A stretch of DNA of 64,000 bases, from NCBI RefSeq assembly GCF_020510525.1, contig NZ_CP075188.1:1860001-1924000 (forward strand), in the 5' to 3' direction. Within the stretch, counting starts at the first letter, position 1. Each line of letters starts with the position of its first letter. This document shows, piece after piece, positions 1 through 7,763 of the stretch. The stretch comes from Quatrionicoccus australiensis. Its GTDB lineage: Bacteria; Pseudomonadota; Gammaproteobacteria; Burkholderiales; Rhodocyclaceae. The notes below the pieces were generated by a model that did no database searches, was not told the DNA's origin, and saw only the letters and a program-made list of their open reading frames with translations. The position numbers were made by a program, and so were the translations under genes.

Positions 1-119
1 AAAACACCGAAATTGCTGAAGAACTGGCCCTGCCGCCGGTTAAAATTCATTGTTCGATCCTGGCCGAGGATGCCATCAAGGCAGCCGTGGCGGATTACAA
101 GAAAAAGCACGGAGAATAA
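1..119 (+). CDS. iscU: IscU Fe-S scaffold, C-terminal end (partial)
   Basis: This is the last 38 codons of a gene that begins before the window. The frame starts at base 3 and stops with TAA at 117-119. The tail reads [19 protein letters not shown], which matches the C-terminus of IscU; its cysteine (in HCSIL) corresponds to the third conserved cluster-ligand cysteine of the scaffold. IscU is the protein on which 2Fe-2S and 4Fe-4S clusters are built before transfer by HscA/HscB. It is followed two bases later by iscA, and hscB, hscA, fdx and iscX come next, so the identification rests on both sequence and context. Confidence 0.92.
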   Translation, partial: NTEIAEELALPPVKIHCSILAEDAIKAAVADYKKKHGE

Positions 120-121
120 GC

Positions 122-445
122 ATGGCTGTGACCTTGACCGACAAGGCGGCAAAACATGTCGCCAATTACCTGACCAAACGGGGCAAGGGCGTCGGCCTGC
201 GCCTCGGCGTGCGGACCAGCGGCTGTTCCGGCATGGCCTACAAGCTGGAATTTGTCGACGAGGTTGATCCCGAGGATATGGTTTTTGAAAGCAATGGCGT
301 CAAGGTGTTTGTCGACGCCAAGAGCATGCCGTATCTCGAAGGGATGGAGCTGGATTTCGCGCGCGAAGGCCTGAACGAAGGGTTCAAGTTCAATAACCCC
401 AATGTCAAAGATCAGTGCGGCTGCGGCGAATCCTTCAACGTGTAA
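122..445 (+). CDS. iscA: IscA, A-type Fe-S carrier
   Basis: The product is 107 residues, the exact length of classical IscA. The three cluster-binding cysteines are visible at C35 (in SGCSGMAY) and at C99 and C101 (in CGCGESF). IscA acts in the cytoplasm as an iron or cluster carrier that helps mature 4Fe-4S proteins. I chose the ATG at 122 rather than an upstream in-frame ATG at 50, because the upstream part overlaps iscU and does not resemble the family. It lies 2 bp after iscU. An unusual 143-bp spacer with a long hairpin separates it from hscB. Confidence 0.97.
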   Translation: MAVTLTDKAAKHVANYLTKRGKGVGLRLGVRTSGCSGMAYKLEFVDEVDPEDMVFESNGVKVFVDAKSMPYLEGMELDFAREGLNEGFKFNNPNVKDQCGCGESFNV

Positions 446-450
446 TCGTT

Positions 451-531
451 GGCGCGGGCTCGGCGCTACGTCGTTGCCGCCCGCTTGCCGTACTGTTAGT
501 ACTGTCAGCGCGGGCGGCGCCTAGTCCCGCC
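451..531. repeat. Long imperfect palindrome between iscA and hscB
   Basis: The iscA-hscB spacer holds an inner perfect 9-bp inverted repeat (476-484 with 510-518, arms GCCGCCCGC/GCGGGCGGC). Outer arms at 451-466 and 517-531 pair imperfectly (GGCGCGGGCTCGGCGC against GCGCCTAGTCCCGCC). The loop carries two ACTGT copies. There is no T-run, so it is not a standard terminator. It resembles REP-type dispersed elements and could also act as an RNA hairpin that sets relative expression of isc genes; both readings are inference. Confidence 0.6.
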
Positions 532-591
532 TTCGCTTTAACGTTGGCCACATCTTGAACGGCCGATAAAACCGCTATTGCGAGGTTTGTG

Positions 592-1116
592 GTGGATCTG
601 ACCGCCGATTTCTTTTCCCTGTTCGAACTGCCTAAAAGCTTCCGGATCAGCCTGTCCGAGCTGGATTCGCGTTATCGCGACATCCAGGCACAGGTGCATC
701 CGGATCGTTTCGTCAGTGCCGGCGATGCCGAGCGGCGGCTGTCCATGCAGTGGGCGACGCATGCCAACGAGGCTTACCAGACGCTGAAGAAGCCGCTTGA
801 GCGCGCCAAGTACCTGCTGCACCAGGCTGGGCACGACATCCAGGCGGAAAACAATACCGCAATGCCGGTCGACTTCCTGATGGAACAGATGGAATGGCGC
901 GAGGCGGTGATGGATGCGCGCAGCGGTGGCGATCATCACGAGCTGGAACACCTGCACAACCGCCTGCGCGGCGATATCAACGCGCGCTATGACGAGCTTG
1001 CCGACCTGTTCGATCAGGACGATCACAGCGCCGCCACCGAGCTGGTGCGGCGTCTGATGTTCCTGGAAAAACTCCTTTACGAAATCGACGACGCGCTGGC
1101 GTCGCTGGAAGAATAA
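592..1116 (+). CDS. hscB: HscB, J-domain co-chaperone for Fe-S assembly
   Basis: The product is about 174 residues, the usual size of HscB. The N-terminal J domain has the HPD tripeptide at residues 36-38 (in VHPDRF), which stimulates the HscA ATPase. The C-terminal helical domain, which binds IscU, follows. Two GTG codons lie in tandem at 589 and 592; I prefer 592 because the GAGG at 582-585 then sits six bases away. The gene ends 3 bp before hscA, as in other proteobacterial isc operons. HscB delivers IscU to HscA so that the cluster is released to acceptor proteins. Confidence 0.95.
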   Translation: MDLTADFFSLFELPKSFRISLSELDSRYRDIQAQVHPDRFVSAGDAERRLSMQWATHANEAYQTLKKPLERAKYLLHQAGHDIQAENNTAMPVDFLMEQMEWREAVMDARSGGDHHELEHLHNRLRGDINARYDELADLFDQDDHSAATELVRRLMFLEKLLYEIDDALASLEE

Positions 1117-1119
1117 TCT

Positions 1120-3009
1120 ATGGCCCTGTTTCAAATCGCCGAGCCCGGTGAGTCGGCTGCCCCGCACGAGCACAAGCTCGCCATCGGCATCGACCTCGGT
1201 ACCACCAATTCGCTGGTCGCCACGGTCAGGAGCGGCATCGCCGTCTGCCTCAACGACGAGCAGGGCCGCCCCTTGCTGCCTTCGGTCGTGCGCTATCACG
1301 CCGACCACAGCACGGAAGTCGGTTACGACGCGCAGACCCGCCAGGCGGTCGACCCGAGAAATACCATCGTTTCCGTCAAGCGCTTCATGGGGCGCGGCCT
1401 CAAGGACATCGCGCATGTCGAATCCATGCCCTACGACTTCATCGAGGCGCCGGGCATGGTCAAGGTCCGGACCATCGCCGGCATCAAGAGCCCGGTCGAG
1501 GTTTCGGCCGAAATCCTGAAAAGCTTGAAGGAACGCGCCGAAAGCGCGCTGGCCGGGGAACTGGTCGGTGCCGTGATCACCGTGCCGGCCTATTTCGACG
1601 ACGCGCAACGCCAGGCGACCAAGGATGCCGCCAAGCTGGCCGGTCTCAATGTCCTGCGCCTGTTGAACGAGCCGACCGCCGCCGCCATCGCCTACGGGCT
1701 GGATAACGCGGCGGAAGGCGTCTACGCGGTCTACGACCTGGGCGGCGGCACTTTCGACATCTCCATCCTGAAACTGACCAAGGGCGTTTTCGAAGTGATG
1801 TCCACCGGCGGCGATTCGGCGCTCGGCGGCGACGATTTCGACCACCGCATCTTCTGCTGGGTCATCGAGCAGGCCAAGCTGCAGCCGCTGTCACCGGAAG
1901 ACGGGCGCCTGCTGATGATGCGCTGCCGCGAGGCCAAGGAATACCTGACCAACCACCCGGAAGCCCAGATCACCGTGCGCCTGAGTTCAGGCGATGTGGT
2001 CGACATCAAGCTTGATGTCGCGACCTTCGCTGAAATTGCCCAGACGCTGATTTCGAAGACCATGCAGCCGGTCAAGAAGGCGCTGCGCGATGCCGGCCTG
2101 CGTGCCGAAGACGTCAAGGGTGTGGTCATGGTCGGCGGCTCGACGCGCATGCCGCAGGTGCAGAAGGCGGTCGGCGACTTTTTCCGCCAGGAACCGCTGA
2201 CCAATCTCGATCCGGACAAGGTCGTCGCGCTCGGCGCCGCGACCCAGGCCAACCTGCTGGTCGGCAACAAGACCGGCACCGATGACTGGCTGCTGCTCGA
2301 CGTCACGCCGCTGTCGCTCGGCCTGGAAACCATGGGCGGCCTGACCGAGAAGGTCATCCCGCGCAATTCCACGATTCCGACGGCACGTGCCCAGGAATTC
2401 ACCACCTTCAAGGACGGCCAGACGGCAATGGCGATTCACGTCGTCCAGGGCGAACGCGAGCTGGTTGCCGACTGCCGTTCGCTGGCCCGTTTCGAGCTGC
2501 GCGGCATACCGCCGATGGTGGCCGGCGCGGCGCGCATCCGCGTCACCTTCCAGGTCGACGCCGATGGTTTGCTGTCGGTTGCGGCGCGCGAACAGACGAC
2601 CGGCGTCGAAGCCAGCGTCACCGTCAAGCCGTCCTACGGCCTGTCCGACGACGAAATTGCCGGCATGCTCAAGGATTCGATGGAGCACGCCAAGGACGAC
2701 GCGATGAGCCGCGCCCTCAAGGAAGCCCAGGTCGAAGCGCAGCGCATGATCGAGGCGACCGAGGCGGCGATGAAGGAAGATCCGCACCTGCTCAACGCGG
2801 CCGAAACCGCGAAAATCGTTGCGACGATCGCCAAGTTGCGCGACACCGTGGCCGGCGAGAACCGCCGCCTGATCAACATCGCCATGGACGATCTCGGTTT
2901 CGAGACGCAGGAATTTGCGCATCGCCGCATGGATCAAAGCATCAAGAAAGTGCTCTCCGGTCGCAATGTTGACGACATCAAGGTGGGCAACGAAGGAGAA
3001 ACGGCATGA
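1120..3009 (+). CDS. hscA: HscA, Hsp70-type chaperone for Fe-S cluster transfer
   Basis: This 629-residue protein has the full Hsp70 layout. The ATPase domain shows [13 protein letters not shown] near residue 25, [20 protein letters not shown] near 150 and GGSTRMPQV near 330. A substrate-binding domain and helical lid follow. It is close in length to E. coli HscA and shorter than DnaK in the C-terminal tail. HscA binds the LPPVK loop of IscU; that LPPVK motif is present in the iscU fragment at the window start. It lies 3 bp after hscB and overlaps fdx by 4 bp (ATGA), which implies coupled translation. Confidence 0.97.
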   Translation: MALFQIAEPGESAAPHEHKLAIGIDLGTTNSLVATVRSGIAVCLNDEQGRPLLPSVVRYHADHSTEVGYDAQTRQAVDPRNTIVSVKRFMGRGLKDIAHVESMPYDFIEAPGMVKVRTIAGIKSPVEVSAEILKSLKERAESALAGELVGAVITVPAYFDDAQRQATKDAAKLAGLNVLRLLNEPTAAAIAYGLDNAAEGVYAVYDLGGGTFDISILKLTKGVFEVMSTGGDSALGGDDFDHRIFCWVIEQAKLQPLSPEDGRLLMMRCREAKEYLTNHPEAQITVRLSSGDVVDIKLDVATFAEIAQTLISKTMQPVKKALRDAGLRAEDVKGVVMVGGSTRMPQVQKAVGDFFRQEPLTNLDPDKVVALGAATQANLLVGNKTGTDDWLLLDVTPLSLGLETMGGLTEKVIPRNSTIPTARAQEFTTFKDGQTAMAIHVVQGERELVADCRSLARFELRGIPPMVAGAARIRVTFQVDADGLLSVAAREQTTGVEASVTVKPSYGLSDDEIAGMLKDSMEHAKDDAMSRALKEAQVEAQRMIEATEAAMKEDPHLLNAAETAKIVATIAKLRDTVAGENRRLINIAMDDLGFETQEFAHRRMDQSIKKVLSGRNVDDIKVGNEGETA

Positions 3010-3350
3010 CCCAGATCATCGTTCTGCCGCACGTCGAGAATTGTCCGGAAGGCGCCGTCATCGAGGCGGAAGAGGGCAAGTCGATCTGCGAAACCCTGCT
3101 CGAAAACGGCGTCGAACTCGACCACGCCTGCGAAATGTCCTGCGCCTGCACGACCTGCCACGTCATTGTGCGTGAAGGCTTCAACTCGCTGACCCCGGCC
3201 GAGGAAGAAGAGGAAGACCTGCTCGACAAGGCCTGGGGCCTTGAGCCGAATTCCCGCCTGGGCTGCCAGGCGATTGTCGGCAAGACGCCGCTGGTTGTCG
3301 AGATTCCGAAATACAGCCTGAACATGGCCAAGGAAGGACACCGCAAATGA
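3006..3350 (+). CDS. fdx: ISC-type 2Fe-2S ferredoxin
   Basis: The 114-residue adrenodoxin-type ferredoxin has its four cluster cysteines at C42, C48, C51 and C87 (pattern C-x5-C-x2-C, then LGC). It supplies electrons for cluster assembly on IscU. The start ATG overlaps the hscA stop by 4 bp and the end overlaps iscX by 4 bp. Position between hscA and iscX and the acidic stretch EEEEED near residues 66-71 are typical of Isc ferredoxins rather than of ferredoxins of other pathways. Confidence 0.97.
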   Translation: MTQIIVLPHVENCPEGAVIEAEEGKSICETLLENGVELDHACEMSCACTTCHVIVREGFNSLTPAEEEEEDLLDKAWGLEPNSRLGCQAIVGKTPLVVEIPKYSLNMAKEGHRK

Positions 3351-3541
3351 AATGGACCGACATCAACGACATCGCCATTGAACTGAGCGATGCCCATCCC
3401 GCCATCGATCCGCTGAAAATCAACTTTGTGGACCTGCGCAACTGGGTCATGGCCCTGCCGGACTTCAACGACGATCCCAACCGCTGCGGCGAAAAGATCC
3501 TCGAAGCCATCCAGCAGGCCTGGATCGACGAAGTCGCCTGA
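3347..3541 (+). CDS. iscX: IscX, Fe-S assembly regulator
   Basis: This is a 64-residue acidic protein. It starts [10 protein letters not shown] and contains DLRNWVMALPDF, both diagnostic of IscX (YfhJ). IscX binds iron and the cysteine desulfurase IscS and tunes the rate of cluster formation. Its ATG overlaps the fdx stop by 4 bp, so it is the last gene of the canonical isc operon in this window. A shifted DUF2237 reading frame begins 8 bp after its stop. Confidence 0.95.
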   Translation: MKWTDINDIAIELSDAHPAIDPLKINFVDLRNWVMALPDFNDDPNRCGEKILEAIQQAWIDEVA

Positions 3542-3548
3542 GCCGCCG

Positions 3549-3632
3549 GTGAAAACCCGCGATTTCCCCTGGCGTGGCAACCAGCTCAATGTGCTGGGCG
3601 GGCCCTTGCTGCCATGCATGAGCGGCCGCTGA
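3549..3632 (+). other. Displaced N-terminus of the DUF2237 gene (frameshift remnant)
   Basis: From the GTG at 3549 the frame reads VKTRDFPWRGNQLNVLGGPL, then LPCMSGR and a stop at 3630-3632. The motif NVLGGPLLPC is the conserved N-terminus of DUF2237 proteins. The rest of that family (RPLTGFFRDGCC onward) continues in another frame from about 3620. The change corresponds to one missing base between about 3610 and 3623. This is either a true inactivating or start-shifting mutation or a base-call error. Confidence 0.7.
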
Positions 3633-3943
3633 CCGGCTTCTTTCGCGACGGTTGTTGCAATACCTCAGAGGACGATCTCGGCAGCCACACGATCTGCGTC
3701 GTGCTGACTGCCGAATTCCTCGAATTCTCGAAAGCCGCCGGCAACGACTTGTCCACGCCGCGCCCGGAATTCGATTTCCCCGGTCTGCAGCCCGGCCAGC
3801 GCTGGTGCTTGTGTGCCGCGCGCTGGTTGCAGGCTTACCAGGCCGGCAAGGCACCGCAGGTGTCGCTCAATTCGACCAACCAGGCGGCACTGGAAATCGT
3901 GCCGCTGGCCGCGCTCAAGCAGCACGCCGTCGACCTGCACTGA
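3614..3943 (+). CDS. DUF2237 family protein, frameshifted at its N-terminus
   Basis: The open frame gives 109 residues with conserved DUF2237 features: RPLTGFFRDGCCNT, a TAEFLEFSKAAGNDLSTPRP segment and PGQRWCLCAARW, followed by ALEIVPLAAL. No activity is established for the family to my knowledge. The ATG at 3614 is only where the open frame begins; the genuine N-terminus (NVLGGPLLPC) lies in a different frame at 3549-3632, one base out of register. The intact gene would therefore run 3549-3943, about 131 codons, directly after iscX and possibly in the isc operon. It converges tail to tail with the CheW-like gene with no spacer. Confidence 0.75.
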   Translation: MHERPLTGFFRDGCCNTSEDDLGSHTICVVLTAEFLEFSKAAGNDLSTPRPEFDFPGLQPGQRWCLCAARWLQAYQAGKAPQVSLNSTNQAALEIVPLAALKQHAVDLH

Positions 3944-6508
3944 TCAGGCAGGCTGGGGCGCAGCCTCGCTGCGGCCGCGCAATTGTTCGCTCATGCTCGC
4001 CACCGACAGCAGGACCAGCATCGGCGCATTGGTGCCGGGCGCAGTCTTGACGACGGAAGCCAGCACCGAGGCAATGCCGACATAGATGTTCGCCAGGTCT
4101 TCGATGTCGCTGAGCGGCGTTTCCATGACTTCGCCCAGCTGGTCGACCAGGATGCCGAACAGCTTGCCATTTTCGCCGCGCACGACAACGACTTGCTGGC
4201 CGACGCCCGCTTCGCCGCTTTCGTCGAGACCGAGCGCGGCGTGCAGGTTGTAGATGGGCAGGGTTTCATTGCGGTAGATCAGCGCACCGTAGACCTGTTT
4301 CGGTGCGTTGGCGAGGCAGGCCGCGCCATTCAACTCGATCGCCTCGACCACCGCACTGACCGGCAGGCCCAGCCAGTGGCCGCCGAGATGGAAGGTGGCG
4401 ATTTCGCGGATGGCGACGTCGGCCGCCGGACTGGCACGGCGCGCAACAACTTCACCGCTGTCATTGCCGAGGCGGGCGCTGGCGTCGTAGGCGCCGAGCG
4501 GGATGAAGACCAGTGCGCTGAGCGCATTGCGATAACTGTCTTCCTTGCCCTTGTATTCGCGGTAGCCGGTGGACGGCCGGGCGCCGACCGCCATGACCTG
4601 GCCGTCCAGCGCAATCAGCAGGGAGCAGCCGGTTACAGCCGGTTTGAGCAGCTCGTCCGGCAGCGTCAGGGTTTCGCCGATCCGGTAATTGCTGTCGGTC
4701 GAGGCGACGATGCGCGCGGCATCGTCGACGAAGACGGCGAAGCTGCCGGCGACCGGCTCGCCCGAGGCTACGCGCGGCAAGGCGTCGTTGAGCATGGCGT
4801 TGAACTGCGGTTCGCTGTCGAAGACGATGGCGATGCCGCCGCTCACCCGGCTGTCGTCCGGGGCGCGCAGCGCGGCCAGGTAGATGTAGGTCGGGCGCGA
4901 GGCGTAGAGCGGGCTGCGCGTGAATTGCGAAACCGTATATGACTGGCTGTCGGGCAGGGCCAGGCAGTCGGCGCCCCAGGGCTCGTCCAGCATCTTGCCG
5001 ACCAGATTGGCATAGTTCGGGTTGGCGACCGCCTGGATGCAGCCTTCGCTGTCGAAGAGCAGGATGTTGTCGTACACCGTGTACAGGCTGTTGATGTAGG
5101 CGATCACCTTCTCGAGTTCCGCCTGGCGGTTCTTGTTGCCCGGGTTGGCGAGCAGGGCGCGGATGTTGCCGTCGAGCGCCCACCAGCGGCAGTCGTTGGC
5201 GCGCTCATAGAGATTACGGTCCATGATGTCGATGGCCAGCGCCGCGAAGAACTGGCTGTCGGCGAGCAGCGAGGAGAGCACCGTCGCCTGCAGGTTGCCG
5301 ATCGAGCGCGAGAAGACTTCGCGCATGCTCATGCCGATGCGGCTGATCTCGCGCAGCAAAATCTTCGAAAAAGCGCTGTTGACCGCTGCCGCCGAGCTGC
5401 CCTGGCGTACCGTGCCGTTCCAGACGGCGCGGCTGAGGTCGCGCTGGATGCCTTCGGCCTGCTGCGGAATGGCGCGCAGGGCCTCGGAAAAGGCGCGTCC
5501 GCCCGCCATCACCGAGGCGAGGAGGGCGGGTTCGATGGCATCGAGCTGGTGGTCGTCATGAATCTCGAAGGCGTGATCGACCGGCATCAGCACCAGGCCA
5601 CGCCAGCCCGGCCCCATGTAGCCCTGGTAGCCCTTGGTGTCGCTGGCGAAGGCGAGATAGCTGCGGCCGGCGAAGCGCAGGCGCTGCAGGCTGCCCGAGG
5701 CGACCTGCAGTTCGGCGCCGAGCGGCACCTGCCAGCGGTCGCTGCTGGCGATGACCTGGCCGCCGGCATCGAGCAGTGCCATCACGCCGGCATCGTCGGC
5801 CTGGGCCAGGCCCTGGAAGATGCGCGTCATCTCGTCGCCGAAGCGAAAGCACAGGGCGAGCACGGCCAGCGTTTCGCCCAGCCCGGAAGTGATCTTGTAG
5901 GCGTAGATCAGCGATTGCGTCTGGCCGGGGAAGAGTTCGGACGGCCCGTAGGCCTCGACATAGGGCGCGCTGGTCGTCGCTGCGGCGCGTACCCAGTCAT
6001 CGTGGATCGCGGTGATCCGCTCGTCCGGCTTGAGGCGGGCGAGAATGCGGCCATTGCGATCGAGCAGCACGACATCCTCGTACACCGAATACTTGCGGAC
6101 ATATTCCCGGAAGCGCTGTTGCAGCGCCCAGGGCTCGCCGGGGTTGGCGGCAAACTGGCGGATCGCGTCGTCGGTGGACAGGAAGCCGATGTCGGCGGTG
6201 CGCTCGAACAGGTTGCGGATCAGGATGTCGATCACCACCTGCGAGCGCGCCTTCATTTCCTGCTCGCGCTTGGCCAGGGTCTGTTCGGCGAGGTTGTTGA
6301 GCAGTTCGCCGGTCAGGCTGGCGAAGGCTTCGCGGGTCTGGCCGATCTCGGCGGTGGTGCCCGACATCTGGCCGAGCAGGTTGAGATTGTCCCAGACCGC
6401 CTGCAGCGATTGCAGCATTTCGCGGTATTCCTCGATCAGCGGCATGTGGGGCAGCAGTTGCCGTACGCTGTCCCTGACTTCGATTCCCTTGTATTTCGCC
6501 ACGCCCAT
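3944..6508 (-). CDS. Cache-type sensor protein fused to a C-terminal CheW domain
   Basis: The 854-residue product contains two regions of Cache-like sensor character (VVLLDRNGRILARLKP near 150 and ILLFDSEGCIQAVANP near 495). The C-terminal 140 or so residues read as a CheW domain (FHLGGHWLGLPVSAVVEAIE, then VYGALIYRNETLPIYNLHAAL and GILVDQLGEVMETPLSDIE). I see no methyl-accepting domain and no clear membrane segment; the N-terminal part looks like a cytoplasmic helical dimer. CheW modules tie receptors to CheA, so the protein probably feeds a ligand signal straight into a chemosensory array or competes with CheW. No other che gene is nearby. The ATG at 6508 is preceded by a GGAG-like site. 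Confidence 0.75.
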   Translation of the reverse strand: MGVAKYKGIEVRDSVRQLLPHMPLIEEYREMLQSLQAVWDNLNLLGQMSGTTAEIGQTREAFASLTGELLNNLAEQTLAKREQEMKARSQVVIDILIRNLFERTADIGFLSTDDAIRQFAANPGEPWALQQRFREYVRKYSVYEDVVLLDRNGRILARLKPDERITAIHDDWVRAAATTSAPYVEAYGPSELFPGQTQSLIYAYKITSGLGETLAVLALCFRFGDEMTRIFQGLAQADDAGVMALLDAGGQVIASSDRWQVPLGAELQVASGSLQRLRFAGRSYLAFASDTKGYQGYMGPGWRGLVLMPVDHAFEIHDDHQLDAIEPALLASVMAGGRAFSEALRAIPQQAEGIQRDLSRAVWNGTVRQGSSAAAVNSAFSKILLREISRIGMSMREVFSRSIGNLQATVLSSLLADSQFFAALAIDIMDRNLYERANDCRWWALDGNIRALLANPGNKNRQAELEKVIAYINSLYTVYDNILLFDSEGCIQAVANPNYANLVGKMLDEPWGADCLALPDSQSYTVSQFTRSPLYASRPTYIYLAALRAPDDSRVSGGIAIVFDSEPQFNAMLNDALPRVASGEPVAGSFAVFVDDAARIVASTDSNYRIGETLTLPDELLKPAVTGCSLLIALDGQVMAVGARPSTGYREYKGKEDSYRNALSALVFIPLGAYDASARLGNDSGEVVARRASPAADVAIREIATFHLGGHWLGLPVSAVVEAIELNGAACLANAPKQVYGALIYRNETLPIYNLHAALGLDESGEAGVGQQVVVVRGENGKLFGILVDQLGEVMETPLSDIEDLANIYVGIASVLASVVKTAPGTNAPMLVLLSVASMSEQLRGRSEAAPQPA

Positions 6509-6741
6509 CTCCTGCTACTGACAGATGTCTGCATAGAAGCAAGCGACATGCCCGTGAAAATGCCGCGGGAAGCCGCATTTCACTGTTTTTGTCCGTGCTT
6601 TTCTGGCACCACGGCAAGGCACCTGCACCCAACTGGTGCCGTACCGGTCGAGGCCTGGAAAAATGCCTTTTTCACACCGTCGACCGCTCGCCGCCGGCGG
6701 TGCATGGACCTCGCCCCGGCTGGCATGGGACAATGCGCACC

Positions 6742-7059
6742 ATGATCGCCCCCCGCCTCCCTGAGCCCAGCCCGGCCGTCGCCTGCAGCAATTGCGCGGC
6801 CTGCTGCTGCCAGCTCGAAGTCATGCTGATCGGCGATGCCGGCGTGCCGGCCCGCTTCACCGACGAAAACGACTGGGGCGGGGCGGTGATGCGCCGCCTT
6901 GACGACGGCTGGTGTGCGGCGCTCGATCGCGACACGATGCGCTGCACGATCTATGAACTGCGCCCCGACATCTGCCGCGCTTTCGAAATGGGCGACCGCG
7001 ATTGCCTCGAGCAGCGCACGCTCTATTTCACGCGCCCGGCGGGCGCCTGTGCCGGATAA
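6742..7059 (+). CDS. YkgJ-type cysteine-cluster protein
   Basis: The product has about 105 residues with a dense cysteine pattern: CSNCAACCC near the N-terminus, then WCAAL, RCTIYELRPDICRAF and DCLEQR. This arrangement is the zinc or iron-chelating signature of the YkgJ/UPF0153 family, whose activity is not established. A second in-frame ATG lies at 6733, and the frame is open further upstream without family similarity, so the exact start is uncertain. It heads a run of tightly packed small genes that ends with the SulP transporter. Confidence 0.8.
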   Translation: MIAPRLPEPSPAVACSNCAACCCQLEVMLIGDAGVPARFTDENDWGGAVMRRLDDGWCAALDRDTMRCTIYELRPDICRAFEMGDRDCLEQRTLYFTRPAGACAG

Positions 7060-7062
7060 GCC

Positions 7063-7302
7063 ATGACCGACCCAACCACGAACAAGCAGCCGAACAATCC
7101 CCTGCACGGGGTCACCCTGGAAAAAATGCTCCTGGAACTGGTCGACCGCTACGGCTGGGAAGAAATGGGGCGCCAGATCGAAATCCGCTGCTTCATCCTC
7201 GACCCCAGCATCGCCTCCAGCCTCAAGTTCCTGCGCCGCACGCCCTGGGCGCGGGCCAAGGTGGAAGCGCTTTACCTCGACATGAAATACGACACGCCAT
7301 GA
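7063..7302 (+). CDS. VF530-like (DUF2132) small DNA-binding-type protein
   Basis: The 79-residue product contains [22 protein letters not shown] and [20 protein letters not shown] (split here for length), which together define the VF530/DUF2132 family. A member of this family has a helix-turn-helix-like fold and is described as DNA-binding, but the cellular role is unknown. The gene starts 3 bp after the Cys-cluster gene and its stop overlaps the next start by 4 bp (ATGA), so the small genes are co-translated. Confidence 0.85.
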   Translation: MTDPTTNKQPNNPLHGVTLEKMLLELVDRYGWEEMGRQIEIRCFILDPSIASSLKFLRRTPWARAKVEALYLDMKYDTP

Positions 7303-7496
7303 CCTACGAAGAACACCTCGACGAAGTAACCACCCTGATCACCGAGAAATACGACGTTGCCGACCAGGCCGCCATCGCCATGGTGATGCGCGCCCAGGCC
7401 GACGACTTCTTTTCCGGCCACGACGACGATGAATCGATCTGCACGCTGGATCGCGCCCATCTCGACGCCAAGGCCGTGTTCAAGAAATACAAGTGA
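7299..7496 (+). CDS. Small acidic protein of unknown function (65 aa)
   Basis: The frame begins with [20 protein letters not shown] and is rich in Asp and Glu, with a C-terminal [10 protein letters not shown] do not recognise a family. Translation coupling is the main support: its ATG overlaps the stop of the VF530-like gene by 4 bp and its stop overlaps the next gene's GTG by 4 bp. Codon use matches its neighbours. Confidence 0.7.
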   Translation: MTYEEHLDEVTTLITEKYDVADQAAIAMVMRAQADDFFSGHDDDESICTLDRAHLDAKAVFKKYK

Positions 7497-7756
7497 CCGC
7501 CCGCCGCTCGACCCGCGCCACCGCCGCCGTCGCCCGTCTCAACGAGCGCTGCGCCGGCCGGCATTTCCTGATGGTGATGACCGGCGACGGCCTGTTCGTG
7601 CTGCGCGAACGTACCGCCGACGGTGTGCAGGAAAGCGTCGCCGCCTTGCCGCTCGACGACTTCGTCAAGGCGGTCAATGCGCTCGGGCCGCAGGTTGTGC
7701 CGCGCGTCACCAAGAACGACGCGGCCTTCGCCAAACAGCTGGTCAAGAAGACCTGA
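7493..7756 (+). CDS. Small conserved-looking protein of unknown function (87 aa)
   Basis: This starts at a GTG that overlaps the previous stop (GTGA). The sequence has a basic N-terminus ([19 protein letters not shown]) followed by a compact alpha/beta-like stretch (HFLMVMTGDGLFVLRER) and a basic tail (FAKQLVKKT). I do not recognise the family. It sits 7 bp before the SulP transporter and is likely in the same transcript. No signal peptide or membrane segment is visible. Confidence 0.65.
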   Translation: MTARRSTRATAAVARLNERCAGRHFLMVMTGDGLFVLRERTADGVQESVAALPLDDFVKAVNALGPQVVPRVTKNDAAFAKQLVKKT

Positions 7757-7763
7757 ACGCGCG

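Noticed and set aside
538..1845. Long minus-strand open frame opposite hscB and hscA
   Set aside because: It lies entirely over hscB/hscA, shows no recognisable domain and has the Arg/Asp/Gln-rich composition of antisense frames in GC-rich genes.
5549..6745. Long plus-strand open frame opposite the CheW-like gene
   Set aside because: The CheW and Cache motifs are on the minus strand; the plus frame has no family similarity.
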